Assembly (NCBI RefSeq): GCF_000284515.1 | Contig: NC_017668.1 | Coordinates: 3,348,001-3,412,000 of the forward strand | Length of the DNA: 64,000 nucleotides | Direction: 5' to 3' | Source of the DNA: Halobacillus halophilus DSM 2266 | GTDB taxonomy: Bacteria; Bacillota; Bacilli; Bacillales; Halobacillaceae | Part shown: positions 32,553-42,417 of the stretch, piece after piece | How positions within the stretch are numbered: position 1 is the first letter of the stretch | How the letters are laid out: every line of letters begins with the position of its first letter | Made by a program: the position numbers and the translations under genes | Notes under the pieces: model-generated | The model's database searches: none | What the model saw: the letters and a program-made list of their open reading frames with translations, nothing else | Told to the model about the DNA's origin: nothing

Positions 32553-34211
32553 CTATTGATTCAATACATTTGAAAGAATCAGAGAAAACTCAGCACGTGT
32601 AATCTCACTTGAAGGAAGGAACGTTCCATCTGGATATCCGGAAATGAATCCAGCTGCCTTCAAATCATGAACACTTTCATAATAGTAAGCATCTTCATTC
32701 ACATCACTGAATCTTTCAGAAGAAGATCCTTCAATCTTAAACGCACGATCAATAATCATCGCTACATCCCCGCGGTTGATCGCCTGATTCGGACGGAAGG
32801 TTCCATCTGTATAACCAGAAATGAAACCAGAAGATGTACCGGCCGAAATATAACCGGAACCGAATGAACTTGGACTTACATCAGGGAAATCCGTTGCTCT
32901 TTCTTCTCCGTTCAGTTGCAAAGCACGACCTACCATAGTGGCCGCTTCTTCTCGCGTAATAGATTGTTTCGCTTTAAACATACCATCGTCATAACCACTG
33001 ATTAAGTTTCCTTGGGAAAGATTTTCAACGGCACTGCTGTACCAGTAGCTTCTGTTAAAATCTTTAAAAGGTGTGGTTGGCGCTTGCGCAACCCCGTATC
33101 CGTAAGTATTATCTTTGCCTCCGTCACCTTTATCCAGTGAGTTGGAGATCAGCAGCTCTTTTCGTTCAGAGTCTGACATTTCAGGAAACAGCTGCTCATA
33201 TAAAGCAAGGATTCCTGTTACATGCGGCGCAGCCATTGAAGATCCACTCATGGTTGCATAGCCGGTAGGGAAATCATCATTTGTAATATAAGTACTTTCA
33301 ATTCTTGCGCCAGGAGCTGTGAAGTCGAGGGATGGTCCACTATACGTGTAATCCGAACCATTCAGCTTCTTGGTAACAGCGCCTACACTAACTACTTCTG
33401 GAAAGCGGGCCGGATAAAGAATATCATCGATATTTTCAGATACGCATACATCTTTATTGCCTGCGGCGGCTACCACCTGGACTCCAGCATTTCTAGCTTT
33501 TTTGATTGCATTTTTTGTGAGATCAGAAGGTTTACAGGATGTGAGACTTAGATTAATAATGTCTACACCTTGATCAATGGCCCAATCAATACCGGCCACC
33601 ACTTCTGAATTCAATCCGTTTCCTTCTTCATCGAGCACTTTCACCGCGTAAATCTCTGCATCAGGAGCGATGCCTATGGTGCCAATTTCGTTATCCTGGG
33701 CGGCTATGATTCCTGCAACGTGTGTTCCGTGACCATTATCATCTTCATAACCCTCGGTACCTTGCACAAAGCTGATACCTTTAGCTACATTCAAATCGGG
33801 GTGTTTACTTGCAATCCCGGTATCCAGGATAGCAATTTTAACTCCCTCACCCGACAGCCCCATGGATCTTGATTTGTTCATTTCTACTGAATCGGTTCCC
33901 CAGGAAGTTTCCTGGAAACTAACCTGAACTTGGCCGTCTTCTTCAATTGATTTGACTGCAGTTTCACCCTTCAACTCAGAAATCTTATTGCCTGGTATCG
34001 TTACCGCTACAGAATCAAGAGATTCATAGCGATAATGAATGGTGTGCGGGATATCCTTCAGTATATTTACATTAATTTCTTCATTATACTGAATTACCAC
34101 ACGCTCCGTTTTCTCCCCTTCTGAACCTTGATCAGAAGCTGCCAGAGAAGCAGAAGGCGTACCCAAAGCCCCTGAAACCAGTAACACCATGACAACCATT
34201 AACTTTTTCAA
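32553..34211 (-). CDS. S8 subtilisin-like protease with three SLH domains
   Basis: 552 residues from a TTG at 34211, chosen because GGAGGAGG lies 8 bases upstream and the product then begins with a normal signal peptide (KKLMVVMVLLVSGALG, cleaved near ASLAA). Propeptide about 35-100. S8 domain with D130 (ILDTG), H161 (GHGTHVAG) and S325 (GSSMAAPH). Three SLH domains at about 380-552. Two cysteines, C226 (LTSCKPS) and C256 (KDVCVSE), lie in the catalytic domain and could form a disulfide, unusual for extracellular subtilisins of Bacillus. The gene follows the amidase gene with a 79-base gap containing a hairpin, so partial cotranscription is likely. Confidence 0.93.
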   Translation of the reverse strand: MKKLMVVMVLLVSGALGTPSASLAASDQGSEGEKTERVVIQYNEEINVNILKDIPHTIHYRYESLDSVAVTIPGNKISELKGETAVKSIEEDGQVQVSFQETSWGTDSVEMNKSRSMGLSGEGVKIAILDTGIASKHPDLNVAKGISFVQGTEGYEDDNGHGTHVAGIIAAQDNEIGTIGIAPDAEIYAVKVLDEEGNGLNSEVVAGIDWAIDQGVDIINLSLTSCKPSDLTKNAIKKARNAGVQVVAAAGNKDVCVSENIDDILYPARFPEVVSVGAVTKKLNGSDYTYSGPSLDFTAPGARIESTYITNDDFPTGYATMSGSSMAAPHVTGILALYEQLFPEMSDSERKELLISNSLDKGDGGKDNTYGYGVAQAPTTPFKDFNRSYWYSSAVENLSQGNLISGYDDGMFKAKQSITREEAATMVGRALQLNGEERATDFPDVSPSSFGSGYISAGTSSGFISGYTDGTFRPNQAINRGDVAMIIDRAFKIEGSSSERFSDVNEDAYYYESVHDLKAAGFISGYPDGTFLPSSEITRAEFSLILSNVLNQ

Positions 34212-34257
34212 TAGATCTTCCTCCTCCAAAGTGCTCACTGCTGACAAATAATTGAAA

Positions 34258-34281
34258 GAGCGAACCAAAAAATGGTCGCTC
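34258..34281 (-). terminator. Hairpin between amidase and protease genes
   Basis: Minus strand GAGCGACC / GGTTCGCTC with a T-rich loop, followed by CTTTCAATTATTT. It could attenuate read-through from the amidase gene into the protease gene, since no separate promoter is obvious in the 47 bases that follow. Confidence 0.5.
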
Positions 34282-34289
34282 TTACATTA

Positions 34290-36089
34290 TTATTCTCTCC
34301 AATTGTAATAGTCTATGATCCCCATTGCAATAGCTTTAGCTGCCTCATCACGATATTTTTGTGTTTTTAATTTAGCAGCATCGTCATCATTTGTTAAAAA
34401 GCCAATTTCTGTGAGCACCGCTGGAAGATTAGTAGCTTTGATTACTCGATAGCCGGCATTTTTAATTCCACGGTCGGTCATGTCCATAGATTTGTGCAGA
34501 CGCTCATTAATATAACCGGCAAGTTTGTAGCTCTTATACTCGCGATCAGTCATTCCCTTAGCATAGTAGAAAGTTTCTACTCCATTCGCACTACTTAAGA
34601 AGGCATTCGCGTGAACACTGACGAAAGAATCCGCATTATTTCTATTTGCGATGTTTACTCGGCCATCCAGTGTTGGATACCAGTCGCTTGAGCGGGTCAT
34701 GACTACGTTGATTCCTGAGTCTCTTAAATACTCACGAACTTTAAGAGAAACATCTAAAACGACTTCTTTCTCTACCAATCCGTTAGCTACAGCACCTGGA
34801 TCTTTTCCGCCGTGTCCAGGATCAATGGCCACGGTACGATTCACACTTGGTTTGTCCGTTAAATAAGCTTCGTGGACATATCCTTCCACGCTTCCTGAGG
34901 AAACCAATCTCCAGCTTCCTTCTTCTTTATGAACATCAACCGCTTCTCCGGTAGTAAACTGACCAACCACGTCGTAGCTGGTTCCTGGCCCTTTACGTAC
35001 ATTTAAGGAATCGGCAGTTACAATTTTTTCAGCAATAACAGGCTTTGGAATGTCGGCTAAGTAAGCGCTGTGTACATATCCTTCCACGCCATTTGCGGAA
35101 ACCAATCTCCAGTCTCCATCCACTTCATGAACGTCAACTTCCTGATTATCGGAGTATTTTCCGACGACATCGTAGCTGATTCCTGGTCCTTTTCTTACAT
35201 TTAAGTTATCCGTCGTGACAATTTTTTCAGCAATAACTGGTTTAGGAATATCCGCTAAGTAAGCACTATGTACATACCCTTCGACGCCATTGCCAGAAAC
35301 GTACCTCCAGCTTCCATCTTCTTCATGGACTTTTACTTCCTGGCCATCTGAGAACTTTCCAACTACATCATAGCTGGTTCCCGGTCCTTTACGTACATTT
35401 AAGCTATCCGTCGTTACCATTTTCTCACCGATAACCGTTTCCGTACGGTCCGGCTCTGGCTGAGGCTCTGGGTCCTGGCTTACCGAGTCAACATTCCCGT
35501 CCATGGCACGCGCCATTAAGACAGAGAATTCTTCTCTTGTAATATCTTTACTTGGCTTGAATGTACCATCTGGATACCCAACGGTAATCTCTGCTGTGGC
35601 TACTTTATTAATCGGTGTGTAGTACCAGGCACTCTTTGCTACGTCTGTGAACGAGTGGCTGCTTGTCTCGTCTAAATCAAACGCTCGGGCAAGCAACGTG
35701 GCCATTTGTGCGCGTGTTACTTTTTCATTGGGATGAAATGTTCCGTCAGCATATCCACTGATAATCCCTTCCTCAGCAGCTGAAGCTATGTATCCGGAAG
35801 CATAATGTTCCTCTGTCACATCTGGAAATTTAGTATTTTGGCGATTGTTCTCTAAATCCAGGGACCTTCCAATCATCGTAGCGGCTTCCTGACGGGTAAC
35901 CGCATTTTTCGGTTTAAATGTATCATCCGGGTAACCGAAAATAATTTCCTGCTCGATTAAGTAATTGATCTCACTGGCATATTTGTCCGGGATATCCGAT
36001 AAGGCAGCATACACCTTATCTGTGGATTGAATGGTAGCGAATGTCATCACGATCATGGCAAACAGCAGACTACAGACTTTTCTCATCAT
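34290..36089 (-). CDS. SLH-anchored N-acetylmuramoyl-L-alanine amidase with three SH3b repeats
   Basis: 599 residues from the ATG at 36089 (GAAGGAG 10 bases upstream); the longer TTG readings lie too close to that site. Signal peptide about 1-29, three SLH domains (about 30-200), three nearly identical bacterial SH3 repeats (about 220-280, 290-350 and 365-420, each with LNVRKGPG), and an Amidase_3 domain (about 422-599). The zinc and catalytic pattern is seen in DPGHGG, VEKEV, SVHANA and TEIGFLTN. It would cleave the lactyl-peptide bond of peptidoglycan, held by both SLH and SH3b modules. The triple SH3b repeat is very regular, which suggests recent duplication. Confidence 0.95.
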   Translation of the reverse strand: MMRKVCSLLFAMIVMTFATIQSTDKVYAALSDIPDKYASEINYLIEQEIIFGYPDDTFKPKNAVTRQEAATMIGRSLDLENNRQNTKFPDVTEEHYASGYIASAAEEGIISGYADGTFHPNEKVTRAQMATLLARAFDLDETSSHSFTDVAKSAWYYTPINKVATAEITVGYPDGTFKPSKDITREEFSVLMARAMDGNVDSVSQDPEPQPEPDRTETVIGEKMVTTDSLNVRKGPGTSYDVVGKFSDGQEVKVHEEDGSWRYVSGNGVEGYVHSAYLADIPKPVIAEKIVTTDNLNVRKGPGISYDVVGKYSDNQEVDVHEVDGDWRLVSANGVEGYVHSAYLADIPKPVIAEKIVTADSLNVRKGPGTSYDVVGQFTTGEAVDVHKEEGSWRLVSSGSVEGYVHEAYLTDKPSVNRTVAIDPGHGGKDPGAVANGLVEKEVVLDVSLKVREYLRDSGINVVMTRSSDWYPTLDGRVNIANRNNADSFVSVHANAFLSSANGVETFYYAKGMTDREYKSYKLAGYINERLHKSMDMTDRGIKNAGYRVIKATNLPAVLTEIGFLTNDDDAAKLKTQKYRDEAAKAIAMGIIDYYNWRE

Positions 36090-36472
36090 ATTCAACAAGC
36101 TCCTTCTTAAAATAATTTAGTAAACCATTGTGAGAGAGGGACAGAGAGACTATGGCTAACATTTATCGGATGTAGCATTTCCTCCTTTTTCGATGTTCGA
36201 ACGGTTTGAGTGATTGCTATGTCAAAAATTGGATTGATTGTTGCTGGCACGTCTATACTAATATCGAAACCTGTCAGATAATGTTTATAGTAAATTAGTC
36301 TTATTTATTGAAAAAGTTGCTTAAAAAAGTTTAATATAAATTTACATGTGGTAAGAAACCCTGATTCTAAGCCTTTTTAACCTTTCCATAATTTCTAAAA
36401 CTTTCTTTTTAACCTATTCATTTCCAATTTATTCTGATAGATTAAGAAAGAATGAATTTAGGAGGGTGATGA
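36090..36472. other. Divergent promoter region of two wall-hydrolase genes
   Basis: 383 AT-rich bases between the amidase (minus) and glucosaminidase (plus) genes. Promoters for both must lie here, but no pair of boxes is convincing: CTGACA with TATAGA on the minus strand is spaced only 14 bases. No gene or riboswitch seen. Confidence 0.5.
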
Positions 36473-38386
36473 ATGAAGAAGGTAATCATGTCGATTTTTG
36501 TCGTATTTTTAGCTTTAACCTCAGTGGTCTCGACAGCTTTCGCGGAAGATGATATTACAGGAACACCATTCGAAGATGATCTGCGTGCTCTGATTGAAGC
36601 CGGGATCATGAGTGGATATGATGACGGTACCTATAGACCTAGCAAATCGGTCACGAGAGCAGAGTTCACCGTGTTCCTTAACGGGGCATTAGACCTACAG
36701 ATGGGTGATGGAGAATTACCAGAGGAATATTTCACAGATGTGGAACCTGATGACTGGTATTTCGAGTCGATCATGATCGCCTATAATAACGGGCTGGTCA
36801 ATGGTTATCCGGGTGGAGACTTCCAACCGAACAAGGTCATCACGAGACAAGACATGGCGATGATGATGATTAATGCGGCCAAGGCGAAAAACGTCGTATC
36901 AGAACGGAAACCTTTAGCTTTTGCCGATAATGAAGAGATTTCAAATTACGCGGTCGAATCAGTGGAAAGATTAACGTACCTGGAAATTATCAGTGGAAAA
37001 CAGCATGCAGACGGCTCCCTGTTCTTTGCTCCAAAAGACGAAACGTCACGTGGAGAAACGGCAGCTGTTATTAACCGGTTAATGAACGTATTGGACCCTC
37101 CGAAAGAGCTGGATTATAAAGTCGTCAGCTTGTCTCTCAATCAGGATCCGGTCGTTCAGGATGATTATGAAACCTATGAAGAAGCCGTCAGCCAAGCTGA
37201 TGATGATCAAGTGGTTCTGAAAGGAAATAATATTGTGTGGATGAATGAAGGAAGCGCGGTATCCAATGCGTACACCGTTCTCTATGATTCTAGTGATTTA
37301 AGTCGTTCGCTTACATATATGACTTCAGGTGTTGAAGTGGAATTATTGGAGATTAATGAAGATACCTTGAAGATTAAGCTTGCGGATACAACAGCCTATG
37401 TGGAGGCCGGTAAGATTAACCTGACGCCGCAGCATATGGTGAAAGACCGTTCCTATTACTACGAGAAAAATGGAGATTTGTACCACCGAATCTATAACTC
37501 TCTTACGGAAGGTTCGGCTGCTTACAAATACGGGGCAGCTCCGTCCTTCATGAAGACAGGCGAAAAGTATTACAGCTTTAACGGCAGCACCTTCTATTCT
37601 GAAGATGGCAGCCAAGCAGGCGAAGCTCATCAATACTTCAACCGCATGCCTCTCTATACCAACACCTCGTATACAGGAGAGCAGCTCGATGAATTCATCG
37701 CTTCTGAAGTGCCGGACAGTCCATTAATCGGAACTGGGGATGCTTTCAAAAAAGCAGAAGAACTGCACGGCACGAATGCTCTTTACCTGCTGGCACATGC
37801 GATTCACGAAAGTAACTGGGGCAAAAGTAAAATTGCCCGCGATAAAAACAACCTCTTCGGAATTGGGGCCAATGACGGCAATCCTTACCAAGACGCGTGG
37901 ACATATGAGAATTATGAAAAAGGAATACTGGCTGCGGCTTCTGAATTCATCGTACCAGGCTACTTTGACTCCAGTTCGTGGAAAGCAAGAGGCGCTCATC
38001 TCGGGAATAAGAGCTCAGGGATGAACGTGTATTACGCTTCTGATGTCTATTGGGGTCAGAAAATTGCCGGCCATATGTACCGGGCAGATACCTATTTAAG
38101 CAGCAAGTACGGAACGCCTAAAGAAAACGCAGCTAATGACCTGGCTGAAACCGTCACGTCTTATGTGAATGTGCGAGCCGAAGCCGATACAGGAGCAGAA
38201 AAGCTTTACACGCTTCCAAAAGCAAGCGAGACGGTACAAATTTTGAGCGAAACAGACGGTCTGGGTACGTGGTATCAAATTTCGCCGAAATCTATCGAAT
38301 CCAATACCTATGAGAATGCGTTTGTTTACAGTCATGGCTACTCCGCCTATGGAAATAGTCTCAGAAAATTACCGCTGAGTAAGTAA
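36473..38386 (+). CDS. SLH-anchored beta-N-acetylglucosaminidase (GH73-type) with SH3 domain
   Basis: 637 residues: signal peptide 1-24, three SLH domains (about 28-210), a linker of about 200 residues, a glucosaminidase domain (about 415-545) with the catalytic glutamate in HAIHESNWGKSK and the NNLFGIGAND motif, and a C-terminal SH3-like module (about 560-625, with YVNVRAEADTG). It would cleave the GlcNAc-(1,4)-MurNAc glycan bond in peptidoglycan, as LytD/LytG-type autolysins do. AGGAGGG is 6 bases before the ATG. Paired divergently with the SLH amidase, it probably acts in wall turnover and cell separation. Confidence 0.93.
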   Translation: MKKVIMSIFVVFLALTSVVSTAFAEDDITGTPFEDDLRALIEAGIMSGYDDGTYRPSKSVTRAEFTVFLNGALDLQMGDGELPEEYFTDVEPDDWYFESIMIAYNNGLVNGYPGGDFQPNKVITRQDMAMMMINAAKAKNVVSERKPLAFADNEEISNYAVESVERLTYLEIISGKQHADGSLFFAPKDETSRGETAAVINRLMNVLDPPKELDYKVVSLSLNQDPVVQDDYETYEEAVSQADDDQVVLKGNNIVWMNEGSAVSNAYTVLYDSSDLSRSLTYMTSGVEVELLEINEDTLKIKLADTTAYVEAGKINLTPQHMVKDRSYYYEKNGDLYHRIYNSLTEGSAAYKYGAAPSFMKTGEKYYSFNGSTFYSEDGSQAGEAHQYFNRMPLYTNTSYTGEQLDEFIASEVPDSPLIGTGDAFKKAEELHGTNALYLLAHAIHESNWGKSKIARDKNNLFGIGANDGNPYQDAWTYENYEKGILAAASEFIVPGYFDSSSWKARGAHLGNKSSGMNVYYASDVYWGQKIAGHMYRADTYLSSKYGTPKENAANDLAETVTSYVNVRAEADTGAEKLYTLPKASETVQILSETDGLGTWYQISPKSIESNTYENAFVYSHGYSAYGNSLRKLPLSK

Positions 38387-38401
38387 TTTCATTCCTATTA
38401 C

Positions 38402-38436
38402 AAAGGAGCAACCGCTATATGGTTGCTCCTTTTTTA
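38402..38436 (+). terminator. Terminator after the glucosaminidase gene
   Basis: AAAGGAGCAACC / GGTTGCTCCTTTTTT with a 7-base loop. Confidence 0.9.
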
Positions 38437-38487
38437 TGTTATATTAAGAAGGCAGGAATGTGTAAATTAAAGGAGTCTCATCATACC

Positions 38488-39219
38488 ATGAAGCACGTTA
38501 ACATTTTGGGTGTTCCATTCTCAATAACGAACCATTCGACACTTGTCGAACAGCTGAATCAGCATATACAAAAACACGAAAAATCTTTCGTCATAACCGC
38601 GAATCCCGAAATTGTCATGCGCGCGAATCAAGAAGAAGCTTATATGAAGAGTCTTCACCGTGCTACATACATAACCGCAGACGGGATTGGTATCGTCAAA
38701 GCCTCCCGTCTCTTAGGCCAGACCCTTCCTGAACGAGTAACCGGGTATGATGTTATGATCGAGATGTTAAAGTTAGCCGACTTGAACCATTACCGGATTT
38801 ATCTGCTGGGAGCCCAAAGGGATACCCTGGAGGAAGTGAAGAAACATATCCAGCAGTTCTATCCTCACATACAAGTCGTAGGCTCTCATGATGGATATTT
38901 CGACTGGCAGCATAACACTATTTCCGAGGAAATAATGCAATCTTCACCAGATCTCGTCTTTGTCGCTCTAGGGGCTCCTAAGCAGGAGAACTGGATCGCA
39001 GAGCATATTGACCAGTTCAATAAAGGTGTCTTTCTATGTGTTGGCGGCAGCTTTGACGTCATCGCTGGTAAAGTGAAACGAGCACCGCTCAGCTGGCAGA
39101 ACAAAAACCTCGAATGGTTTTACCGACTTCTGCAGCAGCCGACACGCTGGAAAAGAATGCTTGCTCTTCCCCGGTTTTCATACCACGTGATTCGTCAAAA
39201 AGTGAAGCGTTCCTTATGA
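38488..39219 (+). CDS. WecG/TagA/CpsF family glycosyltransferase (SCWP operon)
   Basis: 243 residues from the ATG at 38488 (AAAGGAG upstream, spacing 12); the longer frame runs into the terminator. GT26 fold: TANPEIVMRAN near 40-50, the TADGIGIV motif near 68-75, TGYDVM near 92, and FVALGAPKQENWI near 157-169, with a basic C-terminal membrane-binding tail. TagA of this family transfers ManNAc to undecaprenyl-PP-GlcNAc. In csaB loci the family builds the linkage or repeat unit of the wall polymer that SLH domains bind. Its stop overlaps the next start (ATGA). A paralogue is at 53851-54564. Confidence 0.92.
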   Translation: MKHVNILGVPFSITNHSTLVEQLNQHIQKHEKSFVITANPEIVMRANQEEAYMKSLHRATYITADGIGIVKASRLLGQTLPERVTGYDVMIEMLKLADLNHYRIYLLGAQRDTLEEVKKHIQQFYPHIQVVGSHDGYFDWQHNTISEEIMQSSPDLVFVALGAPKQENWIAEHIDQFNKGVFLCVGGSFDVIAGKVKRAPLSWQNKNLEWFYRLLQQPTRWKRMLALPRFSYHVIRQKVKRSL

Positions 39220-40775
39220 GTCACTCAACCTTTTTAAAAAGCACCTTCATCTTAACTCTGGCTGCCCTGTTCTCTAAAATACTGGGCAGCTTATTCCGTA
39301 TTCCACTCCAAAATATTGCCGGGGACGAAGTACTTGGAATCTTCACCCTGGTCTATCCCGTTTATATGGTCACGCTCATTTTATCCGTCGCCGGGATTCC
39401 CCTTGCCATCTCCAAATTGATCGCAGAAGCCCGTACGGAAGAAAACCATTTACATATTCGACGCATTTACGTGACCGCAAGTATTCTCGGTCTTTTATTT
39501 GGTTTGGTCAGCTTTACCCTGATCGCTGTATTCTCTTCCCCGATCAGTCAATTACTCGGGGGACCGGAAACTGAACCAGCCCTGCTGCTTGTAGCGACCG
39601 GACTGTTAATCGCTCCGTACATGGCTGTTTACCGCGGCTATTTCCAGGGCTTCGATCATATGAATCCAACCGCTATTTCGCAGGTGCTCGAACAGTTTTT
39701 CCGTGCAGCGCTTGTATTGCTTATCGCCTACGTATTGACTCACCTGCCCTTCTCAAATGAATGGATTGCTGGAGGCATTATGGCGGGATCCCTGTTCGGG
39801 GTGATCGCGTCGTTCATCTACTTACGCTTCACTTATGTGAGATCACCGCAACGGATTCAAAAAAGCACATCCTATTCGTTTCGTGATTTCAAAACGTGGA
39901 GCCGCACCATTCTCCGGATTTCTATTCCCATCGCTATTGGGACCGTGACAATGGCTTTGCTTAATTTTGTCGATTCGTTTACGATTCCGTTCAGTCTGGA
40001 CCGTCACCACGGAGAGGCCTCCCCTTCTATTACGTACCTGTACGGAATTTATGGGCGCGGCCTGTCTCTCGTGCAAATTGCCACTGTATTTGCAACATCT
40101 ATTATCCTTCCGCTCGTCCCGTTACTGACGTCGAAGAAAAAGGAAGGCGACCGAACCGATATGCGTTCCACCATTGAAGTGACCCACCGGCTTACGAACT
40201 TAATTTCGTGGCCGGCAGCGATGGGACTTGCCGCTCTCGCTATTCCGTTAAACGTCGCCCTGTTCACGAATGCGGAGGGCAGCTTCGTCATCGCGATTCT
40301 CGGCGTAAGCTCTGTCTTCACCTCGCTTACGATTGTTGGTACCGGTATCCTGCAGGGTCTTGATTTTGCTCGAAAAGCGGCGATTATTATTATCGCCGGA
40401 GTAATCAGTAAAGTCTTTCTCAACCTGTGGCTCGTTGAGTGGCTGGGTCTTGAAGGCGCCGGTCTCTCTACCCTGATTGTCTACGTGCTCCTGGCCATCG
40501 TGAACAGCTTTTTTATTGTCCGGTACATCTCCTTTACGATCGTGTCCAAGAGCGACTTGAAAATCATCGGCTCGTCTCTTGTGATGGGGATCCTGGTCGG
40601 CTTGCCGGCTCTGTATTACTCTATAGCCGACTGGGGAAGATGGGAAGCCTTTACTTACTCCATTCTTGCCATTGTGGGCGGCGGTATCGCGTATATCGGG
40701 TGCCTGTATGTTCTGAAAGCCATCGATCGTGAGACCCTGAAGCGCATGCCGATGTTCGGAAAATATTTCAGTTAA
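39216..40775 (+). CDS. Polysaccharide flippase (SpoVB/MurJ-like MOP family)
   Basis: 519 residues from the ATG at 39216, which overlaps the TGA of the previous gene (ATGA), a strong sign of coupling; the longer frame reads into that gene. About 14 membrane helices, typical of the SpoVB/YtgP branch, with AALFSKILGSLFRIPLQNIAG at the N-terminus (first 20 residues of the motif region shown by family members). It probably flips the lipid-linked wall-polymer unit made by the TagA-type transferase, given its place before DUF5693 and csaB. A role in lipid II flipping cannot be excluded from sequence. Confidence 0.87.
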   Translation: MSHSTFLKSTFILTLAALFSKILGSLFRIPLQNIAGDEVLGIFTLVYPVYMVTLILSVAGIPLAISKLIAEARTEENHLHIRRIYVTASILGLLFGLVSFTLIAVFSSPISQLLGGPETEPALLLVATGLLIAPYMAVYRGYFQGFDHMNPTAISQVLEQFFRAALVLLIAYVLTHLPFSNEWIAGGIMAGSLFGVIASFIYLRFTYVRSPQRIQKSTSYSFRDFKTWSRTILRISIPIAIGTVTMALLNFVDSFTIPFSLDRHHGEASPSITYLYGIYGRGLSLVQIATVFATSIILPLVPLLTSKKKEGDRTDMRSTIEVTHRLTNLISWPAAMGLAALAIPLNVALFTNAEGSFVIAILGVSSVFTSLTIVGTGILQGLDFARKAAIIIIAGVISKVFLNLWLVEWLGLEGAGLSTLIVYVLLAIVNSFFIVRYISFTIVSKSDLKIIGSSLVMGILVGLPALYYSIADWGRWEAFTYSILAIVGGGIAYIGCLYVLKAIDRETLKRMPMFGKYFS

Positions 40776-40791
40776 TAAAGGAGGCCCACCC

Positions 40792-42372
40792 ATGAACAAA
40801 CCGCGTGTCCTTTGGATCATCCTTATTCTTTTACTCACAGCAACGATTCCCAGTTTATATGAGCGCTCCTCTATCGAAAGGGCACAGGATGACTACGAGC
40901 TCGTCCTTCCTTATAAGCATATAAAAGAAATGGCAGAACCGGTTGATTCTCTTCCCTCTGTGCTTCAGCAGCTGCAGGCAGCTGGTCTCACCTCCGTGCT
41001 TGTAGATATGAAGGAAGCCTCCCTGCCGGAAGAAGCCGTTTCTGAAATTAAAGGCGCAGAACTGGATGTAATTATTTCAGTAGCAGCCGACAACACGAAG
41101 AATTGGAAAAATCAGCTGGAGACGGCGGTTCACTATTATGAGGATGAATCAGATTATATACATATCAGCGGGGATAAGGCTCCCGGCTACCCTGATGCAG
41201 CCGCTATGGACGAATTAGCCGGCATTCTTGCAGAAGGAGCAGAAGGTGTATATTTTACAGAGTTTCAACGGCTTGAAGGATTCAAGGAATTTACCGATGA
41301 TCTAAACTACAACGTGGTTCGGATGCATGACCTGGATCTATTGCACGGCCACCAGACCGTAGAAGAAAAAGTGGACCGCACCCTGCGCGCCGTAAAAGAA
41401 CGCAATCAGCGCTCGATCCTGCTGTCTTCTATGGAAGCCGATCCGCTGAGTCATACGGTCACTTACTTAGAAAAAATAACAGTGGCCATGCCGTCTGCCT
41501 TTGAGTTAAATGAAGCAGACGGGTGGAAAGACTTCTCGCCACCGCTATGGGCGAAGCTCGCAGCGTTTCTTGCCGGGATTCTATTTATTTATCAGGCGCT
41601 CGTCTCCATTTTCCAGTACCGCTTATTCGGATGGCTTGCCGCCTTCGCATCAGTTGGGCTTATGATTGCTTACCTGATGACGGATTCTCTCTTATTCCTG
41701 CAGGGATTCGCCCTGGGAGTGGGACTGGTCACTCCGATTTATGCGGTCAAAGCAACATCCCGTGGCAGTACCCGCATCAAGGATATAACCTTTTCCTATA
41801 TGAAAGCACTGGGGATCAGCCTGGCCGGAATCGTGATCATCATTGCTTTGCTTAATGGGACGGTGTTCTTAACAGGAATTGCCCTGTTCCGGGGAGTCAA
41901 ATTGCTTTACGTCGTTCCTCTGCTTTTCTTTGGGGTTTATGCTCTGTGGGGGCTGACTTTTAAAGAAGTGAAGCAGTCTCTGAAGGGCTGGCACGTCATC
42001 CTTATTGCGCTCGTTGGGGCTGCGGCGGTGTATTATGTGCTGCGAAGTGGGAATAGCCAGGCTGTGAGTGAGGTTGAGTTGTGGTTCCGGACGAAGCTTG
42101 AAGAGTGGCTTTACGCGCGACCGCGATCGAAGGAATTTCTTCTGGGCTTTCCGGCTTACCTGTTAGCTCTGGCCGTTCTCCCACGATTTAAGCGCATAGG
42201 GAAAATGCTGCTTGTACCTGGTGTGATCGGGTTTATGTCAATCGTTAACACCTTCTCCCACCTGCACATTCCGCTTCACATTTCCCTGCTCCGGACAAGC
42301 TACAGCATCGTGTTCGGCTATCTAATCGGCCTGCTCGCGATTGGAATCTATAAGCTGATTTTTAAAAAGTAG
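40792..42372 (+). CDS. DUF5693 family membrane protein
   Basis: 526 residues: an N-terminal membrane anchor (residues 7-20), an extracytoplasmic domain of about 220 residues and then about 9-10 membrane helices (from about residue 250 to the end). It resembles DUF5693, a family found almost only beside csaB in SLH-bearing Firmicutes. Its large polytopic C-terminal part would suit a polymerase, ligase or co-transporter for the wall polymer, but no activity is proved. AAGGAGG is 7 bases before the ATG and 16 bases separate it from the flippase gene. Confidence 0.82.
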   Translation: MNKPRVLWIILILLLTATIPSLYERSSIERAQDDYELVLPYKHIKEMAEPVDSLPSVLQQLQAAGLTSVLVDMKEASLPEEAVSEIKGAELDVIISVAADNTKNWKNQLETAVHYYEDESDYIHISGDKAPGYPDAAAMDELAGILAEGAEGVYFTEFQRLEGFKEFTDDLNYNVVRMHDLDLLHGHQTVEEKVDRTLRAVKERNQRSILLSSMEADPLSHTVTYLEKITVAMPSAFELNEADGWKDFSPPLWAKLAAFLAGILFIYQALVSIFQYRLFGWLAAFASVGLMIAYLMTDSLLFLQGFALGVGLVTPIYAVKATSRGSTRIKDITFSYMKALGISLAGIVIIIALLNGTVFLTGIALFRGVKLLYVVPLLFFGVYALWGLTFKEVKQSLKGWHVILIALVGAAAVYYVLRSGNSQAVSEVELWFRTKLEEWLYARPRSKEFLLGFPAYLLALAVLPRFKRIGKMLLVPGVIGFMSIVNTFSHLHIPLHISLLRTSYSIVFGYLIGLLAIGIYKLIFKK

Positions 42373-42417
42373 CTGAAAACAATGCGGGGTATTTTCATTG
42401 ATAGATTACTAAGCTAT

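Noticed and set aside
36240-36300. Promoter CTGACA / TATAGA for the amidase gene
   Set aside because: The spacing between the boxes is only 14 bases, too short for a normal sigma-A promoter.
40248-40838. 196-codon minus-strand frame over the flippase and DUF5693 genes
   Set aside because: Antisense to two clear membrane-protein genes and without any domain pattern.
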